In this document: positions 22,286 through 31,827 of the stretch, piece after piece | Position numbering within the stretch: position 1 is the stretch's first letter | Layout of the letters: every line of letters begins with the position of its first letter | Source of the DNA: Bartonella machadoae | GTDB lineage: Bacteria > Pseudomonadota > Alphaproteobacteria > Rhizobiales > Rhizobiaceae | NCBI RefSeq assembly: GCF_022559585.1 | Contig: NZ_CP087114.1 | Coordinates: forward strand, 1,095,095-1,159,094 | DNA length: 64,000 nucleotides | Direction: 5' to 3' | The notes under the pieces: model-generated | The model's database searches: none | Told to the model about the DNA's origin: nothing | The model's input: the letters and a program-made list of their open reading frames with translations, nothing else | Position numbers and translations under genes: made by a program

Positions 22286-22834
22286 TCAGATTTTTGCGAG
22301 AAAATGGGAAAGAACCATAAGTCCTTCAGGCCAAGGTCCATGTCCAGATTCTGCATTAATATGGCCTGAGTGTCCCGCATCAACAAACAGTGAACCCCAA
22401 TTATTGGCAAGTTTTTCTGCTACTGAGAAGTGACAAAACTCATCATTTCGGCTGGCTATAACGACAGAAGGGAAAGATAACTTTTTGCAATGGTAGGGAC
22501 CAAATGTCATTAAATGTTTGGGGCGTATTTTTTCATTCGTTACATCTGGAGGCGCAACCAAAAAGGCACCACAAATTTTTTCTGCGTTTTGTTGTATTGC
22601 ATGAAGAGCTGTAGGAACGCCTAAGGAGTGAGCAATAATTACAATGGGTTTTTGAGCTTGTGCAATGGCACTTTTAACTTCATTGACCCATTCTTCATAA
22701 ACAGGTTTTGACCAATGTTTTTGTTGAACACGACGAGCTGTAGACAATTTTCTTTCCCATCGTGTTTGCCAATGATCAGGACAAGATCCTTTGTAACCAG
22801 GAACAATAAGAATATCGAGTTGATTTGCTTTCAT
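22286..22834 (-). CDS. Small alpha/beta hydrolase, RBBP9/YdeN type
   Basis: A 182-residue serine hydrolase of the RBBP9/YdeN family. N-terminal ILIVPGYKGSCPDHWQTRWE contains the typical W-rich start; the nucleophile elbow is IIAHSLGVPTAL (Ser near residue 74), and the catalytic His lies in DAGHSGHINAESGHGPWPEG. Physiological substrate unknown. It sits between purB and purC on the same strand but with gaps of about 75 and 180 bases. Confidence 0.85.
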   Translation of the reverse strand: MKANQLDILIVPGYKGSCPDHWQTRWERKLSTARRVQQKHWSKPVYEEWVNEVKSAIAQAQKPIVIIAHSLGVPTALHAIQQNAEKICGAFLVAPPDVTNEKIRPKHLMTFGPYHCKKLSFPSVVIASRNDEFCHFSVAEKLANNWGSLFVDAGHSGHINAESGHGPWPEGLMVLSHFLAKI

Positions 22835-22910
22835 AAATTGTTTCTTTCGTTACAATAGGTTTTGTATCATAGATGAAAATAAGATGTTGGTTTCTTATAG
22901 AAAAATTTTG

Positions 22911-24215
22911 TTACTTTCCAAAAACGCGTTTAAAAATTGTGTTAATATGTTTGGTGTGGTAGGAAAGGTCAAATTTTTCGCGAATTTCTGCTTCGCTTAA
23001 AGCATTTGTTACCTCTTTATCGTTGAGCAATTCTTCTAAAAAATCTTTTCCTTGTTCCCAAACCTTCATCGCATTTCGTTGGACAATTCGATAAGAATCT
23101 TCACGACTTATGCCAGCTTGTGTGAGTGCTAAAAGTACGCGTTGCGAATGAACAAGTCCGCGAAACTTATTAAGGTTTTTCTGCATATTTTCTGGATAGA
23201 TAATTAAATTTTCAATGACAGATGTGAGTCTGGCAAGAGCAAAATCAAGTGTAATAGTTGCGTCAGGGCCGATATAACGTTCGACAGATGAATGAGAAAT
23301 ATCACGTTCATGCCAAAGTGCGACATTTTCCATTGCCGGGAGTGCAAAGGCACGTACCATACGTGCTAATCCCGTTAAATTTTCTGTTAAGACTGGATTA
23401 CGCTTATGCGGCATAGCGGATGAGCCTTTTTGTCCAGGCGAGAAGTGTTCTTCTGCTTCAAGAACTTCTGTTCGTTGTAAATGGCGTATTTCTATCGCTA
23501 ATCTTTCAATAGAGGAAGCTATAACACCAAGTGTGACAAAAAACATGGCATGACGATCGCGTGGTATCACTTGGGTGGAAACAGGTTCAGCACGCATTCC
23601 CAGTGCTTTTGCGACATGTTCTTCAACGCGTGGGTCAATATTAGCAAACGTTCCTACAGCTCCTGAAATAGCACAGGTAGAAATTTCTTCTCGTGCGGCA
23701 AGAAGACGTTTGCGACACCGGGAAAATTCAGCGTAGGCGAGGGCGAATTTTACTCCAAATGTGGTCGGTTCAGCATGAATACCATGACTCCGCCCAATGG
23801 TAATTGTCTCTTTATGTTCAAGAGCACGTTTTTTTAGCGCTTCAAGAAGTAGATCTATATCTTTTAGCAAAAGATCACTAGCGCGCATCAATTGAATATT
23901 AAGCGTTGTATCTAGAACATCCGATGAGGTCATACCCTGATGAATAAAACGTGCTTCTGGTCCAATAAATTCAGCAAGATGTGTTAAAAATGCTATCACA
24001 TCATGCTTTGTAATCGCCTCAATTTCATTAATGCGATTGACATCAAATTCTGCTGCTGTTCCTTTTTGCCAAATGATCTTTGCTGCTTCTTTGGGAATAA
24101 TTCCTAGTTCAGCTAAGGCATCACAGGCATGGGCTTCAATTTCAAACCAAATACGATATTTTGTTTGAGGTGACCAAATTGCGACCATTTCAGGACGAGA
24201 GTAACGCGTTATCAT
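22911..24215 (-). CDS. purB: Adenylosuccinate lyase
   Basis: Cleaves SAICAR and adenylosuccinate, so it acts twice in purine synthesis. 434 residues. The fumarase/aspartase-superfamily signature GSSAMPHKRNP is visible near residue 265, with TSSDVLDTTLNIQL and the catalytic His region GRSHGIHAEPTTFG. I chose ATG 24215 because AAGGAAA lies upstream and the protein then begins MITRYSRPEM as in relatives; the open frame to 24407 overlaps rpe and is not family sequence. It follows rpe by 10 bases. Confidence 0.97.
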   Translation of the reverse strand: MITRYSRPEMVAIWSPQTKYRIWFEIEAHACDALAELGIIPKEAAKIIWQKGTAAEFDVNRINEIEAITKHDVIAFLTHLAEFIGPEARFIHQGMTSSDVLDTTLNIQLMRASDLLLKDIDLLLEALKKRALEHKETITIGRSHGIHAEPTTFGVKFALAYAEFSRCRKRLLAAREEISTCAISGAVGTFANIDPRVEEHVAKALGMRAEPVSTQVIPRDRHAMFFVTLGVIASSIERLAIEIRHLQRTEVLEAEEHFSPGQKGSSAMPHKRNPVLTENLTGLARMVRAFALPAMENVALWHERDISHSSVERYIGPDATITLDFALARLTSVIENLIIYPENMQKNLNKFRGLVHSQRVLLALTQAGISREDSYRIVQRNAMKVWEQGKDFLEELLNDKEVTNALSEAEIREKFDLSYHTKHINTIFKRVFGK

Positions 24216-24225
24216 AATTTTTTCC

Positions 24226-24900
24226 TTATTGTGAGAGAGTTGCTGCTTGGCGCAATGCATTAATACGTGTTTTGTAAAGTTCTTTATTGCCATTTTTATA
24301 AATTGCAGAGCCGGCAACAAAGACATTTGCACCAGCTTTTGCAGCAATCCCGATTGTATCAACGGTGATACCACCATCAACCTCAAGATCAATAGGTCTG
24401 TTAGCAATCATGTTTTTGACACGTTTGATTTTATCTTGCATTGCTGGAATAAAACTTTGCCCGCCAAAACCAGGATTGACGGTCATGATGAGAATAAGAT
24501 CTAAATGATCAAGCAAATATTCAAGGACATATTCTGGTGTGCTTGGGTTGATTGCAATGCCTGCTTTTTTTCCACTTTTTTTGATTATTTGTAGTAAGCG
24601 ATGAAGATGGGGACTTGCTTCAGCGTGAATGGTTATAATATCTGCTCCCGCTTTTGCAAAAGCCTCAAGATAAAGATCTATGGGTTCAATCATCAAATGA
24701 ACATCAAAGATTGCTTTGGTTAATGGACGGAGTGCCTTGACGACATCAGGACCAAAAGTGATATTAGGAACAAAGTGGCCATCCATGATATCAAGATGAA
24801 GCCAATCTGCACCGGCTTCAACAACATCCACTATTTCCTGTCCAAGTTTGGAAAAATCAGAAGCTAAGAGTGAAGGTGAAATGAGATGAGAATGGGGCAT
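24226..24900 (-). CDS. rpe: Ribulose-phosphate 3-epimerase
   Basis: Interconverts ribulose-5-phosphate and xylulose-5-phosphate. 224 residues with a TIM-barrel pattern: [37 protein letters not shown] (metal-binding His/Asp), [22 protein letters not shown] and [13 protein letters not shown] 24900 has AGGAGA upstream. It links the pentose phosphate pathway, source of PRPP, to the adjacent purine genes. Confidence 0.97.
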   Translation of the reverse strand: MPHSHLISPSLLASDFSKLGQEIVDVVEAGADWLHLDIMDGHFVPNITFGPDVVKALRPLTKAIFDVHLMIEPIDLYLEAFAKAGADIITIHAEASPHLHRLLQIIKKSGKKAGIAINPSTPEYVLEYLLDHLDLILIMTVNPGFGGQSFIPAMQDKIKRVKNMIANRPIDLEVDGGITVDTIGIAAKAGANVFVAGSAIYKNGNKELYKTRINALRQAATLSQ

Positions 24901-25045
24901 TAATGTCTCCTCGATTGGCTCTCTTTATCATGTAGTTTCGTATACTAAAATAATTTTTATGTTATGACATGAAAGAAAAATATGTGTAATAGATCTTTTT
25001 ATAGCAAAGAGCATTTGAAATTTTAAAGCTGTATAAGTGAAGGAT

Positions 25046-25579
25046 ATGTCAAATCATACAATACATTTAATGCCTGAAATTCAACATAATATTACTGTTT
25101 CTTCGCAAGAATATCGCGATGCTATGAGCCATTTCGCTGGTGCTGTGCATATTGTGACAACCGATGGTCTTAAGGGAAGGCGAGGGGTAACCGTTTCAGC
25201 ATGTTGTTCTTTATCTGATGATCCCCCAACGCTTTTGGTTTGCCTTAGGCGGCATAATCCTAAGAATCAGTTGTTTGTAGAGAATGGAATTTTTTGTGTT
25301 AATAGTTTGTCAGGAAAACATCGTTTACTAGCAGATGTCTTTTCTAGGCGTTGTAATTCTACACGAAATGAACATTTTAATATAGCACAATGGGGAACTT
25401 TGCAGACTGGTGCTCCTAGTCTTTTAGACGCTTTAGCATCTTTTGATTGTCGTTTGATTTGTTGGCATGAACATGCAACCCATAGTGTTTTAATTGGTGA
25501 AGTCGTTGCCATCAATCGCAGTCAAGAAAAAGACGCTTTGATGTATTTAAATCGTGAATATCATACGCTCCTTTTATAG
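25046..25579 (+). CDS. Flavin reductase-like FMN-binding protein
   Basis: About 177 residues of the flavin-reductase-like domain family (HpaC/RutF type): YRDAMSHFAGAVHIVTTDGLKGRRGVTVSACCSLSDDPPTLLVCLRR is the characteristic FMN-binding first half, followed by FCVNSLSGKHRLLADVFS. Such enzymes deliver reduced FMN to a two-component monooxygenase. The start is uncertain: GTG 25037, ATG 25046 and ATG 25070 are in frame; GAAGGAT lies immediately before ATG 25046, unusually close. The partner oxygenase, if any, cannot be named. Confidence 0.8.
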   Translation: MSNHTIHLMPEIQHNITVSSQEYRDAMSHFAGAVHIVTTDGLKGRRGVTVSACCSLSDDPPTLLVCLRRHNPKNQLFVENGIFCVNSLSGKHRLLADVFSRRCNSTRNEHFNIAQWGTLQTGAPSLLDALASFDCRLICWHEHATHSVLIGEVVAINRSQEKDALMYLNREYHTLLL

Positions 25580-25907
25580 GGACTTTATTTTTTGCATATT
25601 GAGATGATTTGTTGTTGGTACATTTGAAGTTTGGCTTCATCAATGGGAGGATTATTTTACATGATGTTGAAAGTCCGCATTTTCTTTTATTTATAGGCTT
25701 ATAGGTGTTTGTGAAAGAAAAGGGGAAAATATCCTGACCTGGAATTATGACAAAAGTGTGTGTGTTATACAAAAAGTGGTTACAGATTTTCATTATGATG
25801 GCTTTAAACATATTGATCGGTTGTTATAAAACGGTATTTTACTCTTGTGTTGATCGTTGTTGCGCAATATATAGACCGCACATACCATATACGGAGGTTT
25901 TTATGGC
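25580..25907. promoter_or_regulatory. Region upstream of dksA
   Basis: About 330 bases between the flavin reductase and dksA. No separate gene is visible. The last 15 bases carry a strong GGAGG (25893-25897) followed by two overlapping ATGs (25903 and 25908). Confidence 0.4.
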
Positions 25908-25911
25908 ATGA
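25903..25911 (+). promoter_or_regulatory. Two-codon upstream ORF overlapping the dksA start
   Basis: ATG GCA TGA at 25903-25911 sits five bases after GGAGG, the best spacing for initiation; its stop overlaps the dksA ATG (25908-25910) as ATGA. Ribosomes starting at the first ATG would make Met-Ala and stop on the dksA start codon. Confidence 0.5.
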
Positions 25912-26324
25912 GCGAAGAGGTTGATGATCAATATCGCCCTAGTGAAGATGAGCCTTTTATGAATGAACGGCAAAAGGCATATTTTCGTGCTAAATTGGTT
26001 TCTTGGAAGAACGATATATTAAGAGAGGCGCGCGAAACTTTAGAAAATTTGCAAGAGGAGAATGTTGGTCAGCCGGATTTGACTGATAGAGCATCTTGCG
26101 AAACGGATCGCACAATCGAATTACGTGCTCGTGATCGTCAGAGAAAGCTCATTTCAAAAATAGATGCTGCTTTGGAGCGTATAGATAATGGGACTTACGG
26201 TTTTTGTGAGGAAACGGGCGAGCCTATCAGTATAAAGCGTCTTGAGGCGCGACCAATTGCATTTTTATCGTTAGAAGCACAAGAACGTCATGAGCGGCGG
26301 GAGAAGGTTTATCGTGACGATTAA
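25908..26324 (+). CDS. dksA: RNA polymerase-binding transcription factor DksA
   Basis: A 138-residue DksA/TraR-family factor that enters the RNA polymerase secondary channel and acts with ppGpp. The coiled-coil hairpin (about residues 25-95) has the tip region DLTDRASCETDRTIELR, with acidic Asp residues. The zinc-finger region reads YGFCEETGEPISIKRL...FLSLEAQERHE: only one of the four canonical cysteines is present, as in other alphaproteobacterial DksA proteins. The ATG used here is 10 bases from GGAGG. It precedes a fliO-like gene and cckA, a common order in this class. Confidence 0.93.
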   Translation: MSEEVDDQYRPSEDEPFMNERQKAYFRAKLVSWKNDILREARETLENLQEENVGQPDLTDRASCETDRTIELRARDRQRKLISKIDAALERIDNGTYGFCEETGEPISIKRLEARPIAFLSLEAQERHERREKVYRDD

Positions 26325-26377
26325 CGTCGATGAGGATGGTAAGAAAATGAAATACATGGTAGTAAAACTTATGTGTT

Positions 26378-26896
26378 TTATTTTTTAAGGGGGGGAATAA
26401 ATAAAGAAGGTTCTTGTCGTCCTTCGATTTCAGCGGTAATCGCTGAGTCTTCCACGTTTTGATTCGTAAAAGGATTGGAAGCTTTTTCCTTTATCTGTTC
26501 TCTTTTTACGGAGACAGATTTTTCTTCGCTAAGATCGAGAGGAGAATTGGTTCGTGTCGTTATTAAGGTTGATGGTGTTTCGCTTTTTTGTATGAGAGAC
26601 GTGTTGGTGATATTGGATTCTACGACAATATCTGTTACTCCCCCAATAAGAAGTAAATGCTCTTTATCATCACAACGGATCAAAACAAGGCGACGTGTGC
26701 GGTCTATAGCAATTGTTTCGCAAAGCGTTAATCGCGATAGAGATTTTTTTCTGTTGAATATAGATTTCCCTCTTTTAAAACGGCGTAAAAAGAGGATGAT
26801 TGCAGCAATGGCTGTGATTGTTATTATGAAAAATATAAAGCTTATGGTTATGTTAGCGGCGGATGTGCCTATTTGGCTTGATAACCAGACATACAT
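26378..26896 (-). CDS. FliO-like membrane protein
   Basis: A 172-residue protein with one N-terminal transmembrane helix (about residues 15-38) followed by a FliO-type cytoplasmic domain: LSRLTLCETIAIDRTRRLVLIRCDDKEHLLLIGGVTDIVVE. The remainder (about 100 residues) is polar and low-complexity. FliO helps assemble the FliP core of the flagellar export gate, but no flagellar genes are near, and many alphaproteobacteria carry this FliO-like gene between dksA and cckA. The role outside flagella is unknown. ATG 26896 has GGAGAAG upstream. It is convergent with dksA. Confidence 0.7.
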   Translation of the reverse strand: MYVWLSSQIGTSAANITISFIFFIITITAIAAIILFLRRFKRGKSIFNRKKSLSRLTLCETIAIDRTRRLVLIRCDDKEHLLLIGGVTDIVVESNITNTSLIQKSETPSTLITTRTNSPLDLSEEKSVSVKREQIKEKASNPFTNQNVEDSAITAEIEGRQEPSLFIPPLKK

Positions 26897-27104
26897 AAAA
26901 CTTCTCCTATTTTAGAATGAAAATAGTATTTTCTATTGAGATGTTTGTAAATATACCTTTAAAAGGTTCAGTTTTGATATAAAAACAGAGATTTTTAACA
27001 TTGAGTGATTTTTTTTAGAAAGATATATTGATATAAACTTCATAAAAATGCTTATGGAGGGAGTTTGTGGCATAAAAAACGGCTATAATCAAGGCAAAGT
27101 GAAG

Positions 27105-29651
27105 ATGGATAAAGGTTTTGAAAAGAGCGAGAGATCATCGTCTTTTTCTCTATATCGAAGAGGCATGGTTCTCTTTGTTGTTTTTATAATAGCTATTCTC
27201 TTTATCATAGGGATTTTGAATTTTTTTTATCCGCACAGCTATTTGCAAAAGGTTGGATTGGTCTCTTTTTTGGCTTTAGCCGTTATAGGGGTTGTTGCGC
27301 TTGTTTTGTGTGGGATAGGGGTTTTAAGATACAATGCAACGCAGTGGCACGATGAACTTGACCTGAGTATCTTTAATAACACTGATGATGCAATCATTGT
27401 CTCTGATTTGTCAGGTTTTATTCATTATTCTAATCAACGTTATCGAGAAATTCTTACTTATAAGCCTCAAACCTCTTGTTATGTTGTTATTGCTGATCTT
27501 CCAGGAGCTGGTGCACTTTCCTATCGCTTAAAAGTTGCAGCATGTCGTCATCTTGCCGCACAAGAAGAATTAAGAATAGAGCAGTCGATTTTTACCCATT
27601 CTACAGATAAAAAAATATTTTGGTATAATATCTCTGTTCAACCAATCACAAAACGTGGGAAAAAGCTGTTATTCTGGCGTATTGCTGATATTTCGCATCT
27701 ACAGAAATATCGTGAAGTTTTTTTCTCGAATCTTCAAGAAGCTATCAATCACTTAGATCAAGCTCCTGTCGGTTTTTTATCCGTTAATACACAAGGGGTG
27801 ATTCTTTATGCAAATGCAGTTTTTGCTGAATGGTTTTCCATTGATTTGGCAAATTTTACTGTTGGTCAATATCGTTTTGATCAATTTTTAAAGAGCGTTG
27901 GAGCTAGTAGCACATGGAGTGATATTTGTTTGCAAAGCAACAAATATCAAAGTTCAGGTTACTCTTTGCCTTATACGTTTTCGTTATGTTTAGATGCAGA
28001 GGCTGCTGAGAAGAAAACATTAAATTGTTTTATCTGTGCTTCTTCTCTCTCAGAGAATGAAGCTATTTATCGTATTGTAATAATCCCACAACAAATAAAA
28101 AAGAGAGAAAACGAAGATCAAATAAATTTACCGAGTGCATTGTTAGAGTATTTTGATGCGAGTCCCTTTGCGATCGCTGTGGTGGATCAGAAAGGACAAT
28201 CCCTTCATATGAATAACGCCTTTTCATCCCTTATGGGATGTATGGGCACAACACTTAATCTTTATGATGTCATCTCTTATCGTGATCATGCACAGTTAGA
28301 ACGCATATTGCAAAAAATTACAACAAATAAAAATTATACAACTTCGATAGAAACCGTTTTAAAAAACAATGAAGAACGTCATGTGCGTCTCCATGTTATG
28401 TCTGTAAAGTTATATGATGATGATGATGTCTTAAGAGATTTCGCTATTCTTTCTGTCATAGAAACAACAGAACAAAAAACACTTGAAGACAAAATGGTGC
28501 AGAGTCAGAAAATGCAAGCTGTTGGGCAATTGGCTGGCGGCATTGCACATGATTTTAATAATGTGTTAACAGCAATTTTGATGTCATGCGATCTGCTTTT
28601 AAATACACATCGTAGTTCTGATCCAGCTCATGCTGATCTTATCAATATCAAAAATAATGCTAATCGCGCTGCTGCGCTTGTACAGCAATTATTGGCTTTT
28701 TCTAGAAAGCAAACGCTTCGCCCTGAAAAGGTTGATTTTACAGACTTTTTATCAGATATGCGCAATCTCATTTTGCCTCTTTTAGGCAATAATATTCAAT
28801 TGAAAATTGTTCATGGCAGAGATTTGTGGAGCGTTGAAATCGATCAAGGGTCTTTCCAGCGTGTTATTATGAATTTAGTCATTAATGCGCGTGATGCGAT
28901 GCCAGATGGAGGTGTTGTTACAATTGCAACAAAAAATATCACAAAGCAACAGAGTGCGGAATTTGATCATGTTGGTTTTGGAATTGGTGAGTATGTGCAA
29001 TTAACTATTTCAGATACAGGAACTGGTATTTCAGCTGCTGCACAAGAAAAAATGTTTGAACCATTTTTTACAACAAAAGAAGTTGGAAAAGGAACAGGAC
29101 TTGGTTTATCGATGGTTTATGGAATTATCAAACAGACAGGTGGTTCTATTTACTGTGAGAGCCGAGAAGGTGAAGGGGCAACATTTCATATCTTTCTTCC
29201 TCGCTATATTCCTGATATCCGTGGTGAAATCCCCTCGCAGAATGAAAAAGTGGAAGAGCAAGAGAAAAATACAGATTTAACAGGATCTGCGACTGTTTTA
29301 TTGGTTGAAGATGAGGATTCTGTCAGAATGGGTGGTGTAAGAGCCCTTCAAATGAGAGGATATACTGTTTTGGAAGCCGCAAGCGGGGTGGAAGCACTTG
29401 CTGTTCTTGAAGAAAATAAAGGTGCTGTTGATATTATTGTTTCCGATGTTGTCATGCCAGAAATGGATGGTCCTACTTTGCTCAAAGAGTCACGTAATAA
29501 ATATCCTGATATTAAATTTATTTTCGTTTCTGGGTATGCGAGAGACGCTTTTACTAAAAATCTTCCACAAGATGCTGTTTTTGGCTTCTTATCTAAACCC
29601 TTTACACTCAAACAGTTAGCGATAACAGTGAAAGAAACACTTGAACAATAA
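27105..29651 (+). CDS. cckA: Hybrid sensor histidine kinase CckA
   Basis: Hybrid kinase that feeds the CtrA phosphorelay through ChpT in alphaproteobacteria. From ATG 27105 it is 848 residues: two transmembrane helices (about 20-45 and 55-80), PAS-like regions (about 90-430), HisKA with the phospho-acceptor His in QLAGGIAHDFNNVLTAIL near residue 482, HATPase boxes (NLVINARDAMPDGG, DTGTGIS, GKGTGLGLSMVYGI) and a C-terminal receiver with acceptor Asp in IIVSDVVMPEMDGP. The frame opens at 27048, with further possible starts there; I prefer 27105. Domain order and the dksA-fliO context fit CckA. Confidence 0.92.
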   Translation: MDKGFEKSERSSSFSLYRRGMVLFVVFIIAILFIIGILNFFYPHSYLQKVGLVSFLALAVIGVVALVLCGIGVLRYNATQWHDELDLSIFNNTDDAIIVSDLSGFIHYSNQRYREILTYKPQTSCYVVIADLPGAGALSYRLKVAACRHLAAQEELRIEQSIFTHSTDKKIFWYNISVQPITKRGKKLLFWRIADISHLQKYREVFFSNLQEAINHLDQAPVGFLSVNTQGVILYANAVFAEWFSIDLANFTVGQYRFDQFLKSVGASSTWSDICLQSNKYQSSGYSLPYTFSLCLDAEAAEKKTLNCFICASSLSENEAIYRIVIIPQQIKKRENEDQINLPSALLEYFDASPFAIAVVDQKGQSLHMNNAFSSLMGCMGTTLNLYDVISYRDHAQLERILQKITTNKNYTTSIETVLKNNEERHVRLHVMSVKLYDDDDVLRDFAILSVIETTEQKTLEDKMVQSQKMQAVGQLAGGIAHDFNNVLTAILMSCDLLLNTHRSSDPAHADLINIKNNANRAAALVQQLLAFSRKQTLRPEKVDFTDFLSDMRNLILPLLGNNIQLKIVHGRDLWSVEIDQGSFQRVIMNLVINARDAMPDGGVVTIATKNITKQQSAEFDHVGFGIGEYVQLTISDTGTGISAAAQEKMFEPFFTTKEVGKGTGLGLSMVYGIIKQTGGSIYCESREGEGATFHIFLPRYIPDIRGEIPSQNEKVEEQEKNTDLTGSATVLLVEDEDSVRMGGVRALQMRGYTVLEAASGVEALAVLEENKGAVDIIVSDVVMPEMDGPTLLKESRNKYPDIKFIFVSGYARDAFTKNLPQDAVFGFLSKPFTLKQLAITVKETLEQ

Positions 29652-29922
29652 AAAAATTATTTAATAGAGAAGTGCTTTATTTTAAGATTTTTGAGACAAA
29701 AAGTCAGACTGTCTTAAAAGGATAAACAAAACAATGCATAAAGTGGGTGAAGTGAATGAGTGAGAGTATTTGAGAAAATTAAATATAAGAAATTTAAAAA
29801 GAGGGTATAGGTTTTTGTAAAAAATATTTGTTAGACAGTAAATTCTGTTATGTAAAAACCTCATAATAGGGGAGATTGAGGAAAGTGCTAAATGCAATGC
29901 TAAAAAGTGCTGTTTGATATAA

Positions 29923-30534
29923 TCAAAAGGACAAGAGTTGTTGGTGAGGATCTAGTATTTTGTTGTTTCCTTCAATGAAAGCTTTCAAAGCCGCAGGATA
30001 GAGTTTATGTTCCACTTTAAGAACTCTTTGGGCTAAACTATCAGCAGTATCATTTGGACAGACTGGAACGGCTGCTTGAGCGAGAATCTTTCCGGCATCC
30101 ATGTCTTCTGTAACAAGGTGAACAGTGCAACCAGTGATTTTAACGCCTGCTTGTAAAACCCTTTCATGCGTATTTAAACCCTTAAATGAAGGTAAAAGAG
30201 AAGGGTGGATATTTAAAATTCGTTCCTCATAAAGTTTTACGAAACGCTGTGAGATAAGACGCATATAACCAGCAAGGCAGAGCAAATCCGGTTGATATTG
30301 GGCTAAAACCGTCAAGATAGATTCTTCATGTGCTTCCTTGGTCGGATAATTTTTGCGATCAACAACATGAACAGACAAACCATTATGATGCGCCTTTTCA
30401 ATACCAGCAGCGTGAGGATTATCACAAATAACTGCTACAATTTCAGCGGGATATTCCTGTTGTTTGCAGGCTTTGGCAAGGGCAATCATATTGGACCCAT
30501 TGCCAGAAATAAAAACTACAATTTGTTTTTTCAT
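29923..30534 (-). CDS. purN: Phosphoribosylglycinamide formyltransferase
   Basis: Transfers a formyl group from 10-formyl-THF to GAR in purine synthesis; 203 residues. Family sequence includes [18 protein letters not shown] (phosphate loop), [11 protein letters not shown], and the active site [12 protein letters not shown] with Asn/His, then [10 protein letters not shown] (catalytic Asp). Its start overlaps the purM stop by four bases (ATGA), so the two are translationally coupled. Confidence 0.97.
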   Translation of the reverse strand: MKKQIVVFISGNGSNMIALAKACKQQEYPAEIVAVICDNPHAAGIEKAHHNGLSVHVVDRKNYPTKEAHEESILTVLAQYQPDLLCLAGYMRLISQRFVKLYEERILNIHPSLLPSFKGLNTHERVLQAGVKITGCTVHLVTEDMDAGKILAQAAVPVCPNDTADSLAQRVLKVEHKLYPAALKAFIEGNNKILDPHQQLLSF

Positions 30535-31634
30535 AATTGAAGTACACCTTGGTAGAGTATTCCTTTATCTTGACGTTTTTTCACAATGCCGAGAGGAGTA
30601 ATGGTTTCTCCTTGCATTTCAAGTGCTTGTGTCACTTTTTCAACTTCGTGTTGTGCTACGATAACAATCATGCCAATGCCGCAATTAAATGTACGTAGCA
30701 TCTCTATTTTCTCTATTTTGCCTTGTTTGGCAATCCATGAAAAGACAGGTGGAACATTAATGGCAGAAAGATTAATTTCAGCGCATAGAGAAGAAGGAAG
30801 TATTCGTGGAATATTTTCAGGAAATCCCCCCCCTGTAATATGAGCAAGTGCTTTTATTCCTGTATAATTTTTTATGATTGGGAGAAGCGATTTTACATAA
30901 ATGCGTGTTGGTGTGAGGAATGCTGTACCAAGGCTGATTTGAGGATTAAAGGGGGCTGGGGATTCCCATTTTAGATTACTTTGCTGAATGATTCGTCTTA
31001 TAAGAGAAAAGCCGTTGGAATGAACCCCCGATGCGCTAAGACCTAAGATAATATCGCCTTCTGTAAGGTCTTTTGCAGGAAGTAATGCGTTCCGTTCGCA
31101 TGCCCCTACAGCAAAACCCGCTAAATCATAGTCTCCTTCTGCATACATTCCCGGCATTTCCGCAGTTTCTCCACCAATGAGAGCCGCACCTGCTTGTTTA
31201 CATCCTTCCGCAATACCGGAAACAATTGCTGCTCCCTGTTCAGGATTAAGCTTACCCGTTGCAAAATAATCGAGAAAAAAGAGCGGTTCAGCGCCTTGCA
31301 CGAGGAGATCATTGACACACATAGCGACAAGATCAATTCCTACGGTATCATCAACACCTATTTCAATGGCAATTTTTAACTTTGTTCCGACACCATCATT
31401 GGCTGCTACGAGAATAGGATCTGTGAAGCCTGCTGCTTTTAAATCAAAGAGGCCCCCAAAGCCGCCAATTTCAGCATCAGCTCCTGGTCGCTTTGTTGAG
31501 CGTATAAAGGGTTTAATTTTTTCTACCATGGCATTACCCATATCGATGTTTACACCGGCCTTTGCGTAGGTAAGTCCATATTTGGATTCATCATTTGTGA
31601 TTTCTTGATTATTTGTGATTTCTTGATTGCTCAT
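30531..31634 (-). CDS. purM: Phosphoribosylformylglycinamidine cyclo-ligase (AIR synthetase)
   Basis: Closes the imidazole ring in purine synthesis; 367 residues. Diagnostic segments are [68 protein letters not shown] and [16 protein letters not shown]. The first 14 codons contain an in-frame 18-bp tandem duplication encoding NQEITN twice (about 31599-31634), which lengthens the N-terminus harmlessly. ATG 31634 has AAGGAAGG upstream. purN follows with a four-base overlap. Confidence 0.97.
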   Translation of the reverse strand: MSNQEITNNQEITNDESKYGLTYAKAGVNIDMGNAMVEKIKPFIRSTKRPGADAEIGGFGGLFDLKAAGFTDPILVAANDGVGTKLKIAIEIGVDDTVGIDLVAMCVNDLLVQGAEPLFFLDYFATGKLNPEQGAAIVSGIAEGCKQAGAALIGGETAEMPGMYAEGDYDLAGFAVGACERNALLPAKDLTEGDIILGLSASGVHSNGFSLIRRIIQQSNLKWESPAPFNPQISLGTAFLTPTRIYVKSLLPIIKNYTGIKALAHITGGGFPENIPRILPSSLCAEINLSAINVPPVFSWIAKQGKIEKIEMLRTFNCGIGMIVIVAQHEVEKVTQALEMQGETITPLGIVKKRQDKGILYQGVLQL

Positions 31635-31685
31635 TGGAGCCTTCCTTATGAAAAATCAGATTTTGACGTTATGCAATGCCATGAT

Positions 31686-31731
31686 AGAGTTATCTCTGCA
31701 AGAGATATAGAGTTATCTCTGCAAGAGATAT
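31686..31731. repeat. Tandem 23-bp repeat, each unit with a perfect inverted repeat
   Basis: Two identical 23-base units (31686-31708 and 31709-31731) lie between the divergent purM and permease genes. Each contains TATCTCT-GCA-AGAGATA, a perfect 7-3-7 inverted repeat (31691-31707 and 31714-31730), so two operator-like sites repeat with a 23-bp period, about two helical turns. They lie 52-97 bases upstream of purM. Confidence 0.85.
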
Positions 31732-31827
31732 TGATTATTTACCATTTAAGAGAAAATAAGCAACTCTACTTGAGACCTATGTTGAAGAAGTTTATAATCT
31801 TTGTGAAGAGTTTTTTTAGGATATTTT

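Noticed and set aside
26475..26915. 146-codon open frame opposite the FliO-like gene
   Set aside because: It lies almost entirely antisense to a gene with recognisable domain and good start; its sequence has no family character.
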